From positions 104,287 through 168,286 of the forward strand of contig CACYNH010000001.1 of NCBI GenBank assembly GCA_902775735.1: a stretch of DNA of 64,000 bases. Direction: 5' to 3'. The notes beneath the pieces are model-generated. The model ran no database searches. It saw nothing but the letters and a program-made list of their open reading frames with translations, and was not told the origin of the DNA. This stretch comes from an uncultured Erysipelotrichaceae bacterium. Lineage in GTDB: Bacteria; Bacillota_I; Bacilli_A; Erysipelotrichales; Erysipelotrichaceae. Shown here in pieces: positions 7,376 through 15,272 of the stretch (its first letter is position 1; each line of letters begins with the position of its first letter). Made by a program: the position numbers and the translations under genes.

Positions 7376-8131
7376 TTATTCCTCACTGTCAACTTCTTCG
7401 GCAGGCTGCGGATTCATCAAAGCGCGCAGGTACGCGGTGATCTGTGAGGTTTCATCAAGCACTGCCTCTTTGTCTGTGTTATAGGAATCCACGGACATGT
7501 AGAGCTGGAAGGTGCCGTAGGTTTTTGCCATGGTCAACAGTTCCAGATGGGAGCCGTTCACTGCCAGCTCGGCCAGATAGGGAACTTTCGTGCTGTCCGG
7601 GGAACGCAGGCTGACTCCTTTGTGATCTTTCACATCGATAACTCTGACATTTCTGAGCAGACAGCCGGTAATGGGAGTTTCGGAGCGCTGGTTCACTGTC
7701 ACGAAAACATCCGCTCTCTGTCCCGCTTCAATGCCGCCGAGCATTGCCACATCCACTTCCATGGAGAAGGCGACCTGGTTTTCCTTGAGCTGGGCAGCGG
7801 CGTGATCGGGCAGTTCGCTTTCCTCATACAGCATTGATTTATAGAACGGGGAGCCGGCCGGGATCATCCCCTGGATTTCGGTATACTTTCCGATGATATC
7901 CTCCTTCTGCGTATAGGCGTGATCAGCCAGATAGCGGCCCGAGATCCTGACCGGAATCAGATCCGCTTCGGTGATTTTTGTGCGGGGAGAGATGTCACGG
8001 GAAGCGATATATGTCTGACACAGGTCCAGCTTCGCCCCGACATAAAGGCGGAAGAGGAACAGGTTGACTAATAACAGTGCGGCTGCGCAGAGGGCTGCCG
8101 CGGCAGCCTTGGCGATGAGTTTCTTTTTCAT
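7376..8131 (-). CDS. SAF-domain protein, CpaB/RcpC-like, orphan
   Basis: A 251 aa protein with an N-terminal membrane anchor (residues 5-25, Ala/Leu-rich after MKKKLIAK), then a SAF domain (about 35-100: IASRDISPRTKITEADLIPV and GMIPAGSPFYKSML) and an RcpC-like C-terminal region. CpaB/RcpC proteins work outside the membrane in Flp/Tad pilus assembly. No other pilus gene (cpaC, tadA, tadB, flp) is present here, so its partner is unknown. The start at the ATG after AGGAGGCATCATCC is well supported; the track-length extension upstream is not. It converges on tRNA-His. Confidence 0.78.
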   Translation of the reverse strand: MKKKLIAKAAAAALCAAALLLVNLFLFRLYVGAKLDLCQTYIASRDISPRTKITEADLIPVRISGRYLADHAYTQKEDIIGKYTEIQGMIPAGSPFYKSMLYEESELPDHAAAQLKENQVAFSMEVDVAMLGGIEAGQRADVFVTVNQRSETPITGCLLRNVRVIDVKDHKGVSLRSPDSTKVPYLAELAVNGSHLELLTMAKTYGTFQLYMSVDSYNTDKEAVLDETSQITAYLRALMNPQPAEEVDSEE

Positions 8132-8219
8132 GGATGATGCCTCCTGCTTTTTTATTTCCTTCTTTTTCCGTGATTCCACGAAAAAAAAGAAAAAAGAACC
8201 GGATGAACCGGTTCACAGG

Positions 8220-9503
8220 TCAGCAGTTTTCAAGATCGACTTTGTCAAGCATGATGTTGAGGATCTGGCTGTCGGTGATTTTCATGCCGACCCGGCCGAC
8301 ATAGCCGACCGAGCGGATGGTTTTTTCAATTGAAGGCTGGACGATTCCCTCCCCTTCATGGAAGGTGAATCCGTCTTTGGCCATGACATAGCCAAGGATC
8401 GCGGCGTCCACTGCCGAAGCGATTTTGGCGGCACAGGAAGGTTTGGCGCCATCGCAGATAATCCCGCCGACATTGGCAAGTGTGTTGACGATGGTCCGGC
8501 CGACGGTTTCAAGGTCAGCTCCATGAAGATAAGCGATGCCGGCGCCTGCTCCGGCCGCTGCCGTGACCGCCCCGCAGAATGCGGAGAGCGAGCCGATATA
8601 GTGTTTAAGATGAACGGACGTCAGGTTTGACACCAGGAGCGCCCGGTATAGTTTTTCCTTTGAACATCCCAGTTCCTTTGCATATTCAACCAGAGGCATT
8701 GTGACGGTGATGCCCTGGTTGCCCGAGCCTGAGTTGATCACAACCGGAAGCGAGCAGCCGCTCATGCGGGCGTCAGACCCAGCAGCCGCGTAAGCTCTGG
8801 CCCTGCTTTTGACATCATTCCCATAGTATTTGAGAATGCTGCGGCCGACTTCGGCGCCAAAGGAGTTTTCGATGCCCGCTTTCGAGATGGCGGTATTGCA
8901 GCGGATCTGCTCATCGAGTATTTCCTTTACATTGTCAAGATCAGCTTCTTCGGCATATTCAAGAATGCCTTCCATGTTCAGACAGTCATAGTCGGCTTCT
9001 TCACTCTCCTCCTGAGCATCCAGACGGTAAAGAGGTTCATCGTTTTTATCAATTTCCGTGATCAGGGTATGACGGTTGACGATCCGCACCCGGGCGGTTT
9101 CCTCACCGGCGCTGACCAGGGTGTCGATATAAAGATTTTCAACGCCTTCGGCGATGGTGCAGCTGAAATAATCTGTTTTAAGCAGCTCAACGGTTTCTCT
9201 GATGTCTTCATCCGTGACTTCATCAAGGACTTCAAGTTCTTTGTCAGCCCTGCCGCCGATGATGCCGAGGACCACCGCCGGACCGATTCCCTTGAGCCCG
9301 CCTGAATTTGGAACAGTGACGGCTTTGACGTTTTTGACGACGTTGCCGCTGCAGCAGACAGTGACACGTTCCGGTTTTTTCCCGAGGACCTCTCTTGCCT
9401 TTGCGGCGCAGTAAGCAAGCGCAATCGGTTCGGTGCAGCCAAGGGCGGGAACCAGTTCTTTTTTCAGAACGGCCGTGTAGTTTCTTTCCAAACGCTCATC
9501 CAT
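8220..9503 (-). CDS. L-cysteine desulfidase-like protein (CyuA/UPF0597, L-serine dehydratase-related)
   Basis: A 427 aa cytoplasmic enzyme of the YhaM/CyuA family, which breaks L-cysteine to pyruvate, ammonia and sulfide with a [4Fe-4S] cluster. Family marks: LGCTEPIALAYCAAK (about 20-35, including a cluster-type Cys), GNVVKNVKAVTVPNSGG, SGSGNQGITVTMP, and CDGAKPSCAAKIASAV near 355. The only good ribosome site, GAAGAGGG eight bases before the ATG, forms the right arm of a strong hairpin, so translation may be regulated. There is no cysteine transporter or regulator beside it. Another amino acid substrate remains possible. Confidence 0.85.
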   Translation of the reverse strand: MDERLERNYTAVLKKELVPALGCTEPIALAYCAAKAREVLGKKPERVTVCCSGNVVKNVKAVTVPNSGGLKGIGPAVVLGIIGGRADKELEVLDEVTDEDIRETVELLKTDYFSCTIAEGVENLYIDTLVSAGEETARVRIVNRHTLITEIDKNDEPLYRLDAQEESEEADYDCLNMEGILEYAEEADLDNVKEILDEQIRCNTAISKAGIENSFGAEVGRSILKYYGNDVKSRARAYAAAGSDARMSGCSLPVVINSGSGNQGITVTMPLVEYAKELGCSKEKLYRALLVSNLTSVHLKHYIGSLSAFCGAVTAAAGAGAGIAYLHGADLETVGRTIVNTLANVGGIICDGAKPSCAAKIASAVDAAILGYVMAKDGFTFHEGEGIVQPSIEKTIRSVGYVGRVGMKITDSQILNIMLDKVDLENC

Positions 9504-9549
9504 AAAAAATACCCTCTTCGTTAATTAAAATATAACGGAAAGAGGGTAT
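9504..9549 (-). promoter_or_regulatory. Hairpin with U-tract that buries the ribosome site of the cysteine desulfidase gene
   Basis: Minus strand: ATACCCTCTT (9540-9549) pairs perfectly with AAGAGGGTAT (9509-9518), extended by TAACG/CGTTA inside, about 15 bp, then TTTTTT and the ATG. The right arm contains the Shine-Dalgarno. It may be the terminator of the nitroreductase gene, a translation switch, or both. Confidence 0.75.
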
Positions 9550-9595
9550 CTGTTTCTATAAGTCCTGTCTGAAAAAGCCGTGAACAAAAAGCTTT

Positions 9596-10123
9596 TTACC
9601 TAAAATCAGCGACTTCTTCAAGCGGCTTGCGTGGGCGCTGTGCCGGGTCCTGGTTCCGGTAGCCCATGGCGATGACGGACATGATCTGCTCATTTTCAGG
9701 AATATTGAGAAGTTCCCTGATCTTTTCTGAGTCGCGAAGGCCCATGATCAGTGTGTCAAGACCGTTGTTTCTGGCGGAAAGCACAAGCAGCGCGTCATGG
9801 AGACCAAGGTCATAGGCGCCCCAGAAATTGCCGCCGTCATTGTCGGCTTTTCCGTCTGTGAAGCCTGATGTGTCTTTGACAAAGCAGGTGATGATCAATA
9901 CGGCGTTTCCTGCGTTGTTCGCGTTTCTTTCCGGCAGGATTGCCGTGCGGATTGCGTCAAGCTCACTGCCGCAGACGACATGGCATCTTGCGGTCTGGCT
10001 GTTTTTCCACGACGGCGCCATCTGGGCGTCGAGCAGAACTTTTCTGATCAGTTCCTCTGAAATTGTTTCTTCACGGTAAGAGCGGATGCTGCGGCGTTCC
10101 GAGATCAGTTTTTCAAATTCCAT
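9596..10123 (-). CDS. Nitroreductase-family FMN oxidoreductase
   Basis: A 175 aa protein of the NAD(P)H-dependent nitroreductase fold, which binds FMN as a dimer and reduces nitro compounds, quinones or flavins. It has the N-terminal RRSIRSYREETIS (FMN phosphate binding), MAPSWKNSQTARCHVV near 37, AYDLGLHDALLVLSARNNGL near 105, and the C-terminal GYRNQDPAQRPRKPLEEVA. The length is typical of the short subgroup. A divergent extended -10 (TGATACGAT, 10147-10155) lies upstream. The natural substrate cannot be told from sequence. Confidence 0.9.
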   Translation of the reverse strand: MEFEKLISERRSIRSYREETISEELIRKVLLDAQMAPSWKNSQTARCHVVCGSELDAIRTAILPERNANNAGNAVLIITCFVKDTSGFTDGKADNDGGNFWGAYDLGLHDALLVLSARNNGLDTLIMGLRDSEKIRELLNIPENEQIMSVIAMGYRNQDPAQRPRKPLEEVADFR

Positions 10124-10205
10124 GCTTATTCCTCACTTCCTTTAAGATCGTATCACAAACAGAGGAAATCCGTTTCACAATGCCTGCATATGCCTGAACA
10201 TGCGA

Positions 10206-10211
10206 TATAAT
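10206..10211 (+). promoter_or_regulatory. -10 box for the Asn/Ser-rich protein gene
   Basis: TATAAT at 10206-10211, 26 bases before the ATG at 10238. No good -35 is seen. TGCCTG repeats just upstream (about 10181-10196) may bind an activator. Confidence 0.5.
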
Positions 10212-10237
10212 GATTTCAGAAACAGTGAGGAAAAATC

Positions 10238-11047
10238 ATGAACAATATCGAAAAAGTCTATGCTGCGATCAGCAGCGATCCCGCCCTTCTCGACCGCCTT
10301 TTCGAAGAAACAAAACCGGCTGAGGATGCCCCCGTCACAAGATCCATGCCCTGGGGAAACCAGGCTGAATCCAACACAGAGCTGAAGGAGATCCTTGGTG
10401 GAGATGTCACGGAAGATGACATCAACAAGGTTCTCGACGAGCTCAAAGACAACCAGGTTGTCCAGCTTTACAGACAGTCCGAAGGCGCGATTGACGCCAA
10501 GGAACTGCTCGACTATGTCGGCGATCTTTCCGGCACAAAGGCAGGCAGCGACAACAAAGCGCTCAGAGCCCTCTTTGACGGCAAGCTGCAGCTCAAGGAA
10601 ATCATCATGATCATCCTGCTGCTCAAGCTCTTCAAGAAAAAGCAGCAGACAACAGGCTACACAAACAATAACCTGCTCAACACACTGCTTGGCGGACAGA
10701 CTCATCAGTCCACAACCAACAGCCTGTTCAACAGCCTCTTCGGCTCAAACTACGGAACGGGCTACGGCACAAATTACGGTCTTGGTTCCAACTATGGCTA
10801 CACAACAATCTATCCGTCCTCCGGCTCTTCCCTGCTCAACCTGTTCGGACTCGGCACATCCAATTCAAACTATAACAACAGCTACAGCAGCCTGAACAAT
10901 TTCCTGACAGGAAACAGCAGCCAGTCGCAGATGCAGCAGCTCTACAACCTGCTCAACGGCCAGTCGCAGACCTCCGTTTACAATAACGGTCAGGTTTCCG
11001 TAAACTCCCTCTTCTCCATCCTCAATTCACTGCTTGGCGGAAGATAA
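10238..11047 (+). CDS. Unknown protein with Asn/Ser/Gly/Tyr-rich low-complexity C-terminus
   Basis: I do not recognise this 269 aa protein. Residues 1-110 look folded and acidic, with a helix pair around TELKEILGGDVTEDDINKVL. Residues 115-127 are a hydrophobic stretch (LKEIIMIILLLKLF) followed by KKKQQ, too short and charged for a sure membrane helix. From about 135 to the end the chain is rich in Asn, Ser, Gly, Tyr, Leu and Gln, with repeats such as NSLFNSLFGSNYGTGYGTNY and a closing NSLFSILNSLLGGR. This resembles prion-like or surface low-complexity proteins. Good ribosome site GTGAGGAAAAATC. Single gene with its own terminator. Confidence 0.8.
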   Translation: MNNIEKVYAAISSDPALLDRLFEETKPAEDAPVTRSMPWGNQAESNTELKEILGGDVTEDDINKVLDELKDNQVVQLYRQSEGAIDAKELLDYVGDLSGTKAGSDNKALRALFDGKLQLKEIIMIILLLKLFKKKQQTTGYTNNNLLNTLLGGQTHQSTTNSLFNSLFGSNYGTGYGTNYGLGSNYGYTTIYPSSGSSLLNLFGLGTSNSNYNNSYSSLNNFLTGNSSQSQMQQLYNLLNGQSQTSVYNNGQVSVNSLFSILNSLLGGR

Positions 11048-11060
11048 GATCATCAGTTTC

Positions 11061-11098
11061 AAAACCGTCCCGGGTCATCTGCCCTGGGACGGTTTTTT
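11061..11098. terminator. Bidirectional terminator between convergent genes
   Basis: Eleven-pair stem AAAACCGTCCC/GGGACGGTTTT with T6 on the plus strand and TTTT on the minus strand; it serves the genes ending at 11047 and 11102. Confidence 0.9.
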
Positions 11099-11101
11099 CA
11101 G

Positions 11102-11542
11102 TTAACGGATTTCAAGAACATCCTGAAGCGGAATCTTCAGACCTGTATCGGTCTTCAGGAAATCACTGCCGATGTCTGTGACTGTGCAGACTTCCTCAAA
11201 GATGCCGCCGCCCTCCTTGTAATCATCCATGCGGTAATAAGTGATTGTGACGGGAACAGGATTCTTCAATACCATCTGAATCATTTCATCCAGTTTTTCT
11301 TTCTGCTCTTCGGAAAGTTCGGGTTTTTCGACAGTCAGGCGGGCGGTTTCTTTAATGGCGTCCTCATAGCCGGTCAGAGCCGCAAAAGGAGAAAACTGGA
11401 CTGCCCGTGAATCGCGTGAAGAAGGCATGTGCTTCTTTGAGACGGGACGGGGCAGATCAATAATATCTCCATACAGTCTTTCCGCTTCGGCTGCCGCCTG
11501 CTTCATTTCTTCAGAAAGCTGATCATGCTGGAGCGCGCTCAT
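11102..11542 (-). CDS. YolD-like protein
   Basis: A 146 aa protein of the YolD-like family, commonly found next to UvrX/DinB-type polymerases, with no established activity. The signature is IIDLPRPVSKKHMPSSR then RAVQFSPFAALTGYEDAI (residues 27-65); the C-terminal part (about 90-146) is a small beta domain with VPVTITYYRMDDYKEGG. Its ATG overlaps the polymerase stop codon by four bases, so it is translated with the polymerase. Last gene of the five-gene operon. Confidence 0.88.
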   Translation of the reverse strand: MSALQHDQLSEEMKQAAAEAERLYGDIIDLPRPVSKKHMPSSRDSRAVQFSPFAALTGYEDAIKETARLTVEKPELSEEQKEKLDEMIQMVLKNPVPVTITYYRMDDYKEGGGIFEEVCTVTDIGSDFLKTDTGLKIPLQDVLEIR

Positions 11543-13029
11543 GCTTTGTGGCCTCCGATCTGTTTGTTTCTTTCCCTGCCGGTGGCTCCTTCCTGCAGGC
11601 TGGTGCCTTTGAGGATGGAATTCTTCCCGTATTTCTTCTGAATCTGAAGAATCGCTTTCTGCATCCTGTTTTCCTTTTCCAGCTCCTCTTCGTTTTCCTC
11701 ATCCGCCTCTTTTGAAGTGACGGGCGAAAACAGGCTGATCTGTTCATAGGAATCCATGGATGAGGATAGCTCACGGCTTATGACATTTACGGCGGTCAGG
11801 GTGACGCGCCTGACGTAAAGGGAAGGATCGGCAATCTCGTCATAAAGCTTCATCATGGCTTCCATGATCAGCTTTGAGGAGGAGGTTCTTCTTTTTAACC
11901 TGGCGGTGCCATGCCCGCTTTTGGGGACTGTTCTGCCATACCAGTCCTGCTTGATTTCACCGTTGTAATCATCATCCAGTGAAGTGCGGTCATAGCCGAT
12001 ATTGAGCACGAATGTGTCACTGACCAGGCCATGCTCGACAAGGCTCAGAACCAGTGAATCGGTCATCTCACGGACGATCAGCCTGGCTTTTTCATGGCCG
12101 TACGGGCTCATGAGCACCTGGCCGCTGCCGATTGAATTAGCCGCCGGTTTATAGGCTTTGATCTCACTGATCAAAGTGTCCTCATATCCGAAGGCATGGT
12201 CAATCAGGTATTCGGCGCTGACGCCGAAGAGTTTATAAAGAAGGTCTTCATTTTCGATCGCGCAGCGGGCAACGTCGCCCATCGTGAACATTCCGCTGGC
12301 TTCCAGTTTTTTGCGGCAGCCCCGGCCGACCCGCCAGAAATCGGTGAGCGGCTGATGGGTCCAGAGATATCTGCGGTAATCCTCGACGGAAAGCTCGGCG
12401 ATCCTGACGCCGTCCTTGTCGGCGGGCATATGCTTGGCCATGATATCCATGGCGACTTTGGCTAAATAGAGGTTGGGGCCGATGCCGGCGGTTGCCGTGA
12501 TACCGGTGACGGAAAGCACTTCGCGGATCATCGTGACCGCCAGTTCATGGGCGCTCATGTTATAGGTTTTCAGATACCCGGTCACATCCATGAACACTTC
12601 ATCAATCGAATAGACATGGATATCTTCCGGAGCGATGTATTTGAGATAGACACTGTAGACCCGGCTGGAATATTCAATGTAAAGGGCCATCCGTGGCACC
12701 GCCGCAAGATAGGTGAGTTCCAGCTCCGGGTTTTCTTTCAGCTCAACAGCGTCGATCGAGGAACCTGTAAAAGGCCGGTAGCGGATCGCTTCCCGGCGCT
12801 CTTTATTGATTTCCCTGACTCTCTGGATCACCTCATACAGCCTTGATCTGCCGGAGATGCCGTATGCCTTGAGCGCAGGCGAAACAGCCAGACAGATTGT
12901 CTTGTCCGTCCGGCTGGTGTCGGCGACCACAAGGTTGGCGCGCAGCGGGTCAAGTCCCCTTTCCTGGCACTCGACGCTGGCGTAGAACGACTTGAGATCA
13001 ATGGCGATGTAGGTGCGCTGTTTTGTCAT
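11539..13029 (-). CDS. Y-family DNA polymerase (UmuC/UvrX-like, DinB superfamily)
   Basis: An error-prone translesion polymerase of the group found in Bacillota as YqjW/UvrX. Of 496 aa, the N-terminus carries the palm motif AIDLKSFYASVECQERGLD (first catalytic Asp), then YSIDEVFMDVTGYLK near 140 (catalytic Asp-Glu), a helix-hairpin-helix thumb around 225-265, and a little-finger domain to about 415. A charged tail follows (EADEENEEELEKENR). It starts 6 bases after the SSB-like gene and overlaps the YolD-like gene. No LexA-type operator was recognised at the operon head. Confidence 0.92.
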   Translation of the reverse strand: MTKQRTYIAIDLKSFYASVECQERGLDPLRANLVVADTSRTDKTICLAVSPALKAYGISGRSRLYEVIQRVREINKERREAIRYRPFTGSSIDAVELKENPELELTYLAAVPRMALYIEYSSRVYSVYLKYIAPEDIHVYSIDEVFMDVTGYLKTYNMSAHELAVTMIREVLSVTGITATAGIGPNLYLAKVAMDIMAKHMPADKDGVRIAELSVEDYRRYLWTHQPLTDFWRVGRGCRKKLEASGMFTMGDVARCAIENEDLLYKLFGVSAEYLIDHAFGYEDTLISEIKAYKPAANSIGSGQVLMSPYGHEKARLIVREMTDSLVLSLVEHGLVSDTFVLNIGYDRTSLDDDYNGEIKQDWYGRTVPKSGHGTARLKRRTSSSKLIMEAMMKLYDEIADPSLYVRRVTLTAVNVISRELSSSMDSYEQISLFSPVTSKEADEENEEELEKENRMQKAILQIQKKYGKNSILKGTSLQEGATGRERNKQIGGHKA

Positions 13030-13035
13030 TCAATA

Positions 13036-13518
13036 CTATTTCTGCGGAATCAGCCCGCTGTTGAAGCTCTGTCTTCTCTTTCTTCCCAGCAGGAACATAC
13101 CGGTCGCGGTCACGCTGAGCTCCGGCAGTTTCTCCGGATTGGCCGTGTTGTCCCTGATGTAGGCTCTGCCTTCCACCAGGACACGGTCGCCTTCATTGAA
13201 TCCGTAGGCTTCATCCGCTCGCCAGTCTCTGGCTGTATAGCTGATGATATCCACAGAGCCGTCTTCTTCCGACCAGGAGTGATACCACACCCGGCTTCCG
13301 GTTTCGCGCAGAAGAACCGCGATCTTTTTGTCGAGACCCCTGACGGTCAGGCGGCCGAAGGCCATTTTCTTATCCTGCTCTGTGCCGAGGTCTGTTCTGA
13401 TTCTGGCAACACCGTCCGCCTCAACCGTACCGATCATCGTGATGTGATAGCATACAATCTCGCCGTTTCTGTCTCTGATGGATTCGAATGAAAAATAATC
13501 TTTAATACGTCCGTTCAT
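13036..13518 (-). CDS. Single-stranded DNA-binding-like OB-fold protein
   Basis: A 160 aa protein of beta-rich pattern that looks like an OB fold: FGRLTVRGLDKKIAVLL, ITMIGTVEADGVARI and NEGDRVLVEGRAYIRDN resemble SSB strands, and its place before a translesion polymerase supports DNA binding. The acidic tip typical of housekeeping SSB is absent; the end is RRQSFNSGLIPQK. The start ATG follows AGGAAAGGTTTT and overlaps the preceding stop by four bases. The SSB call is an inference from fold-like pattern and context. Confidence 0.55.
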   Translation of the reverse strand: MNGRIKDYFSFESIRDRNGEIVCYHITMIGTVEADGVARIRTDLGTEQDKKMAFGRLTVRGLDKKIAVLLRETGSRVWYHSWSEEDGSVDIISYTARDWRADEAYGFNEGDRVLVEGRAYIRDNTANPEKLPELSVTATGMFLLGRKRRQSFNSGLIPQK

Positions 13519-13883
13519 AAAACCTTTCCTGCTGTACTGTCCTGAATTGTGAATTGTTTCTGCTGAGCCAGACGGATCATCCGTCTGACGATTTTCTGGG
13601 GCCATCCCTGCTTCAGCCTTTCGTCAAAGGCATTTTCAAACCAGTAGTCTTCTCTTAACAGCATCGTTAACAGCGCTCCGCACATTTCCATGTCCGCGCT
13701 TTCGAGCTTTGAGAGTTCCGCTTCCGGATCAATCGGGGTTGTGAAATATTTCTGATCATTGATCAGAAGCAGACCCAGGGTTTTCAGGGATGAATAGTAG
13801 GCTTCCATCCTGAGCGGATGGTATTCGATAAGATTGGTGAGGACAAATATGATGTCCTGACTGCTGCTGAAATCAGCCTTCAT
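13515..13883 (-). CDS. DUF6508-like protein of unknown function
   Basis: A 122 aa soluble protein. The C-terminal part (MCGALLTMLLREDYWFENAFDERLKQGWPQKIVRRM) resembles the DUF6508 pattern of a helical Phe/Trp-rich segment, at low certainty. The start MKADFSSSQD overlaps the hydrolase stop by 11 bases and its stop overlaps the next gene by four, so it is strongly coupled within the operon. The longer frame inside the hydrolase gene is not needed. No catalytic motif seen. Confidence 0.6.
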   Translation of the reverse strand: MKADFSSSQDIIFVLTNLIEYHPLRMEAYYSSLKTLGLLLINDQKYFTTPIDPEAELSKLESADMEMCGALLTMLLREDYWFENAFDERLKQGWPQKIVRRMIRLAQQKQFTIQDSTAGKVL

Positions 13884-15156
13884 TGTCTTCTGCCGGTTTT
13901 TCTTCCGTTTTGGCCGGTTTGAGCCAGGCCATATAATCATCGAAGTAGTCTTCGATGCCGTAGTAGTGGCCTTTGTTTACGGAATGTTCCGTGATATCCC
14001 CTTCCGCTGCTTTTGCGGCGGCGATATAATCCTGCGCGCTCTGCGGCGGCACGAGGGTATCCTTTGTGCCATAGCTGACAAACTGGCGGATTTCCGCTGA
14101 ATTGAACTGTTTTGTCAGGTCAGTGTCCTCCAGCATCTGTGTTCTTGCGGTGACGGAGCGGACTTCGTCGGAATTGTAATGAGTGAATAAGAGCGGCACA
14201 TTCTGGTAATAATTCATAAACGGATAGATCATCGCCGCGCCGGACACCTTGTCGCTGACACTGTCAATACTGTCGCCGGTAAAGCCTTCGGGAAGTATTG
14301 TGTTTCCCATGATTTTATTGACGTATTCCGCCGCCAGATTTCCCCCGGCCCCAAAGCCGAGCAGACTGACGTGATCCGCTTTATAGCCATAGGTTTCGGC
14401 GTTGGCTTTCACCCACCTTACCGCTCTCTGCAGATCCATTTCGGCGATCGGCGAGGGATAAGGATTGGCGCGGTACCAGAGCACAAAGGCGGAGATGCCT
14501 TTTTCATTGAGCGCTTTGGCAATTATCTGACCTTCATTGTTTTTCCCTTCATTGGAGCGGATCGCGTAGCCGCCGCCGGGAATGATCAGAACCGCGTCCT
14601 CGGATTTTTCGGCAATATAGGGAATGACGAACGGCTCGTCATTGTATAGATAAGAATCATATTCCCCCTGGATGCCATGGGTATAGGTGTAGGTGTCGAT
14701 GATGTTGAGCACATCTTTGTACTCGGTGCCTGTAACTGCCTTTTCAAAGCGCAGTCTGGCGACCGGGACCGGCGGCTCACCGTCAATTTCCATATAATCC
14801 AGTTTTGAGACAAGCTCATTGCCCGGAATCGCGGCGCCCCAGATATTGATGCTTTCCTTCACATCCGCGATCGGCGTTCCTTCATCATTGCCGAGCGGAT
14901 TGATCATAAACAGCGCCGCCCCGATGACAGCGGAAAGAACCGCGCAGGTCAGGATAATTCCCAGCACCCTTGCGATTTTGCTGTACCAGCGGCGGTCCTC
15001 CCAGTCCGGACCCGTAAAGAAAGCAATGATAAACAGAATCAGAGCGCCGATCCCCATCACTGCCAGAAACAGTTTTGTCTTCAGGGTAAAGACCGCTCCA
15101 TAAAGACCGCCTGCGATCACCGCAAGCGCCACCAGCATTCCAATCAGCCGTATCAT
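13873..15156 (-). CDS. Membrane-anchored alpha/beta-hydrolase-fold protein lacking the catalytic serine
   Basis: A 427 aa protein with three predicted membrane helices in its first 90 residues (LIGMLVALAVIAGGLYGAVF, then LFLAVMGIGALILFIIAFF, then IILTCAVLSAVIGAALFMI), followed by an esterase/lipase-type domain. The oxyanion motif IIPGGGYA and late residues matching Asp (SYGTKDTLVPP) and His (NKGHYYG) are present. The nucleophile elbow, usually GxSxG, reads LLGFGAGGNLAAEY: the serine is glycine (codon GGG). It is probably a non-catalytic relative. I start at MIRLIGML, 11 bases after GGAGG; an upstream GTG lacks a ribosome site. First gene of the polymerase operon. Confidence 0.82.
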   Translation of the reverse strand: MIRLIGMLVALAVIAGGLYGAVFTLKTKLFLAVMGIGALILFIIAFFTGPDWEDRRWYSKIARVLGIILTCAVLSAVIGAALFMINPLGNDEGTPIADVKESINIWGAAIPGNELVSKLDYMEIDGEPPVPVARLRFEKAVTGTEYKDVLNIIDTYTYTHGIQGEYDSYLYNDEPFVIPYIAEKSEDAVLIIPGGGYAIRSNEGKNNEGQIIAKALNEKGISAFVLWYRANPYPSPIAEMDLQRAVRWVKANAETYGYKADHVSLLGFGAGGNLAAEYVNKIMGNTILPEGFTGDSIDSVSDKVSGAAMIYPFMNYYQNVPLLFTHYNSDEVRSVTARTQMLEDTDLTKQFNSAEIRQFVSYGTKDTLVPPQSAQDYIAAAKAAEGDITEHSVNKGHYYGIEDYFDDYMAWLKPAKTEEKPAEDNEG

Positions 15157-15272
15157 AAAAAGCACATCCTCCGGCATCATCATATATGACGCCACTCAGT
15201 TCAGAAATTAAATCTGTGTTAAATCTTTTTTAATCATACCCCCATCAAAAAGATCAAACAAGAAAGATGTTC

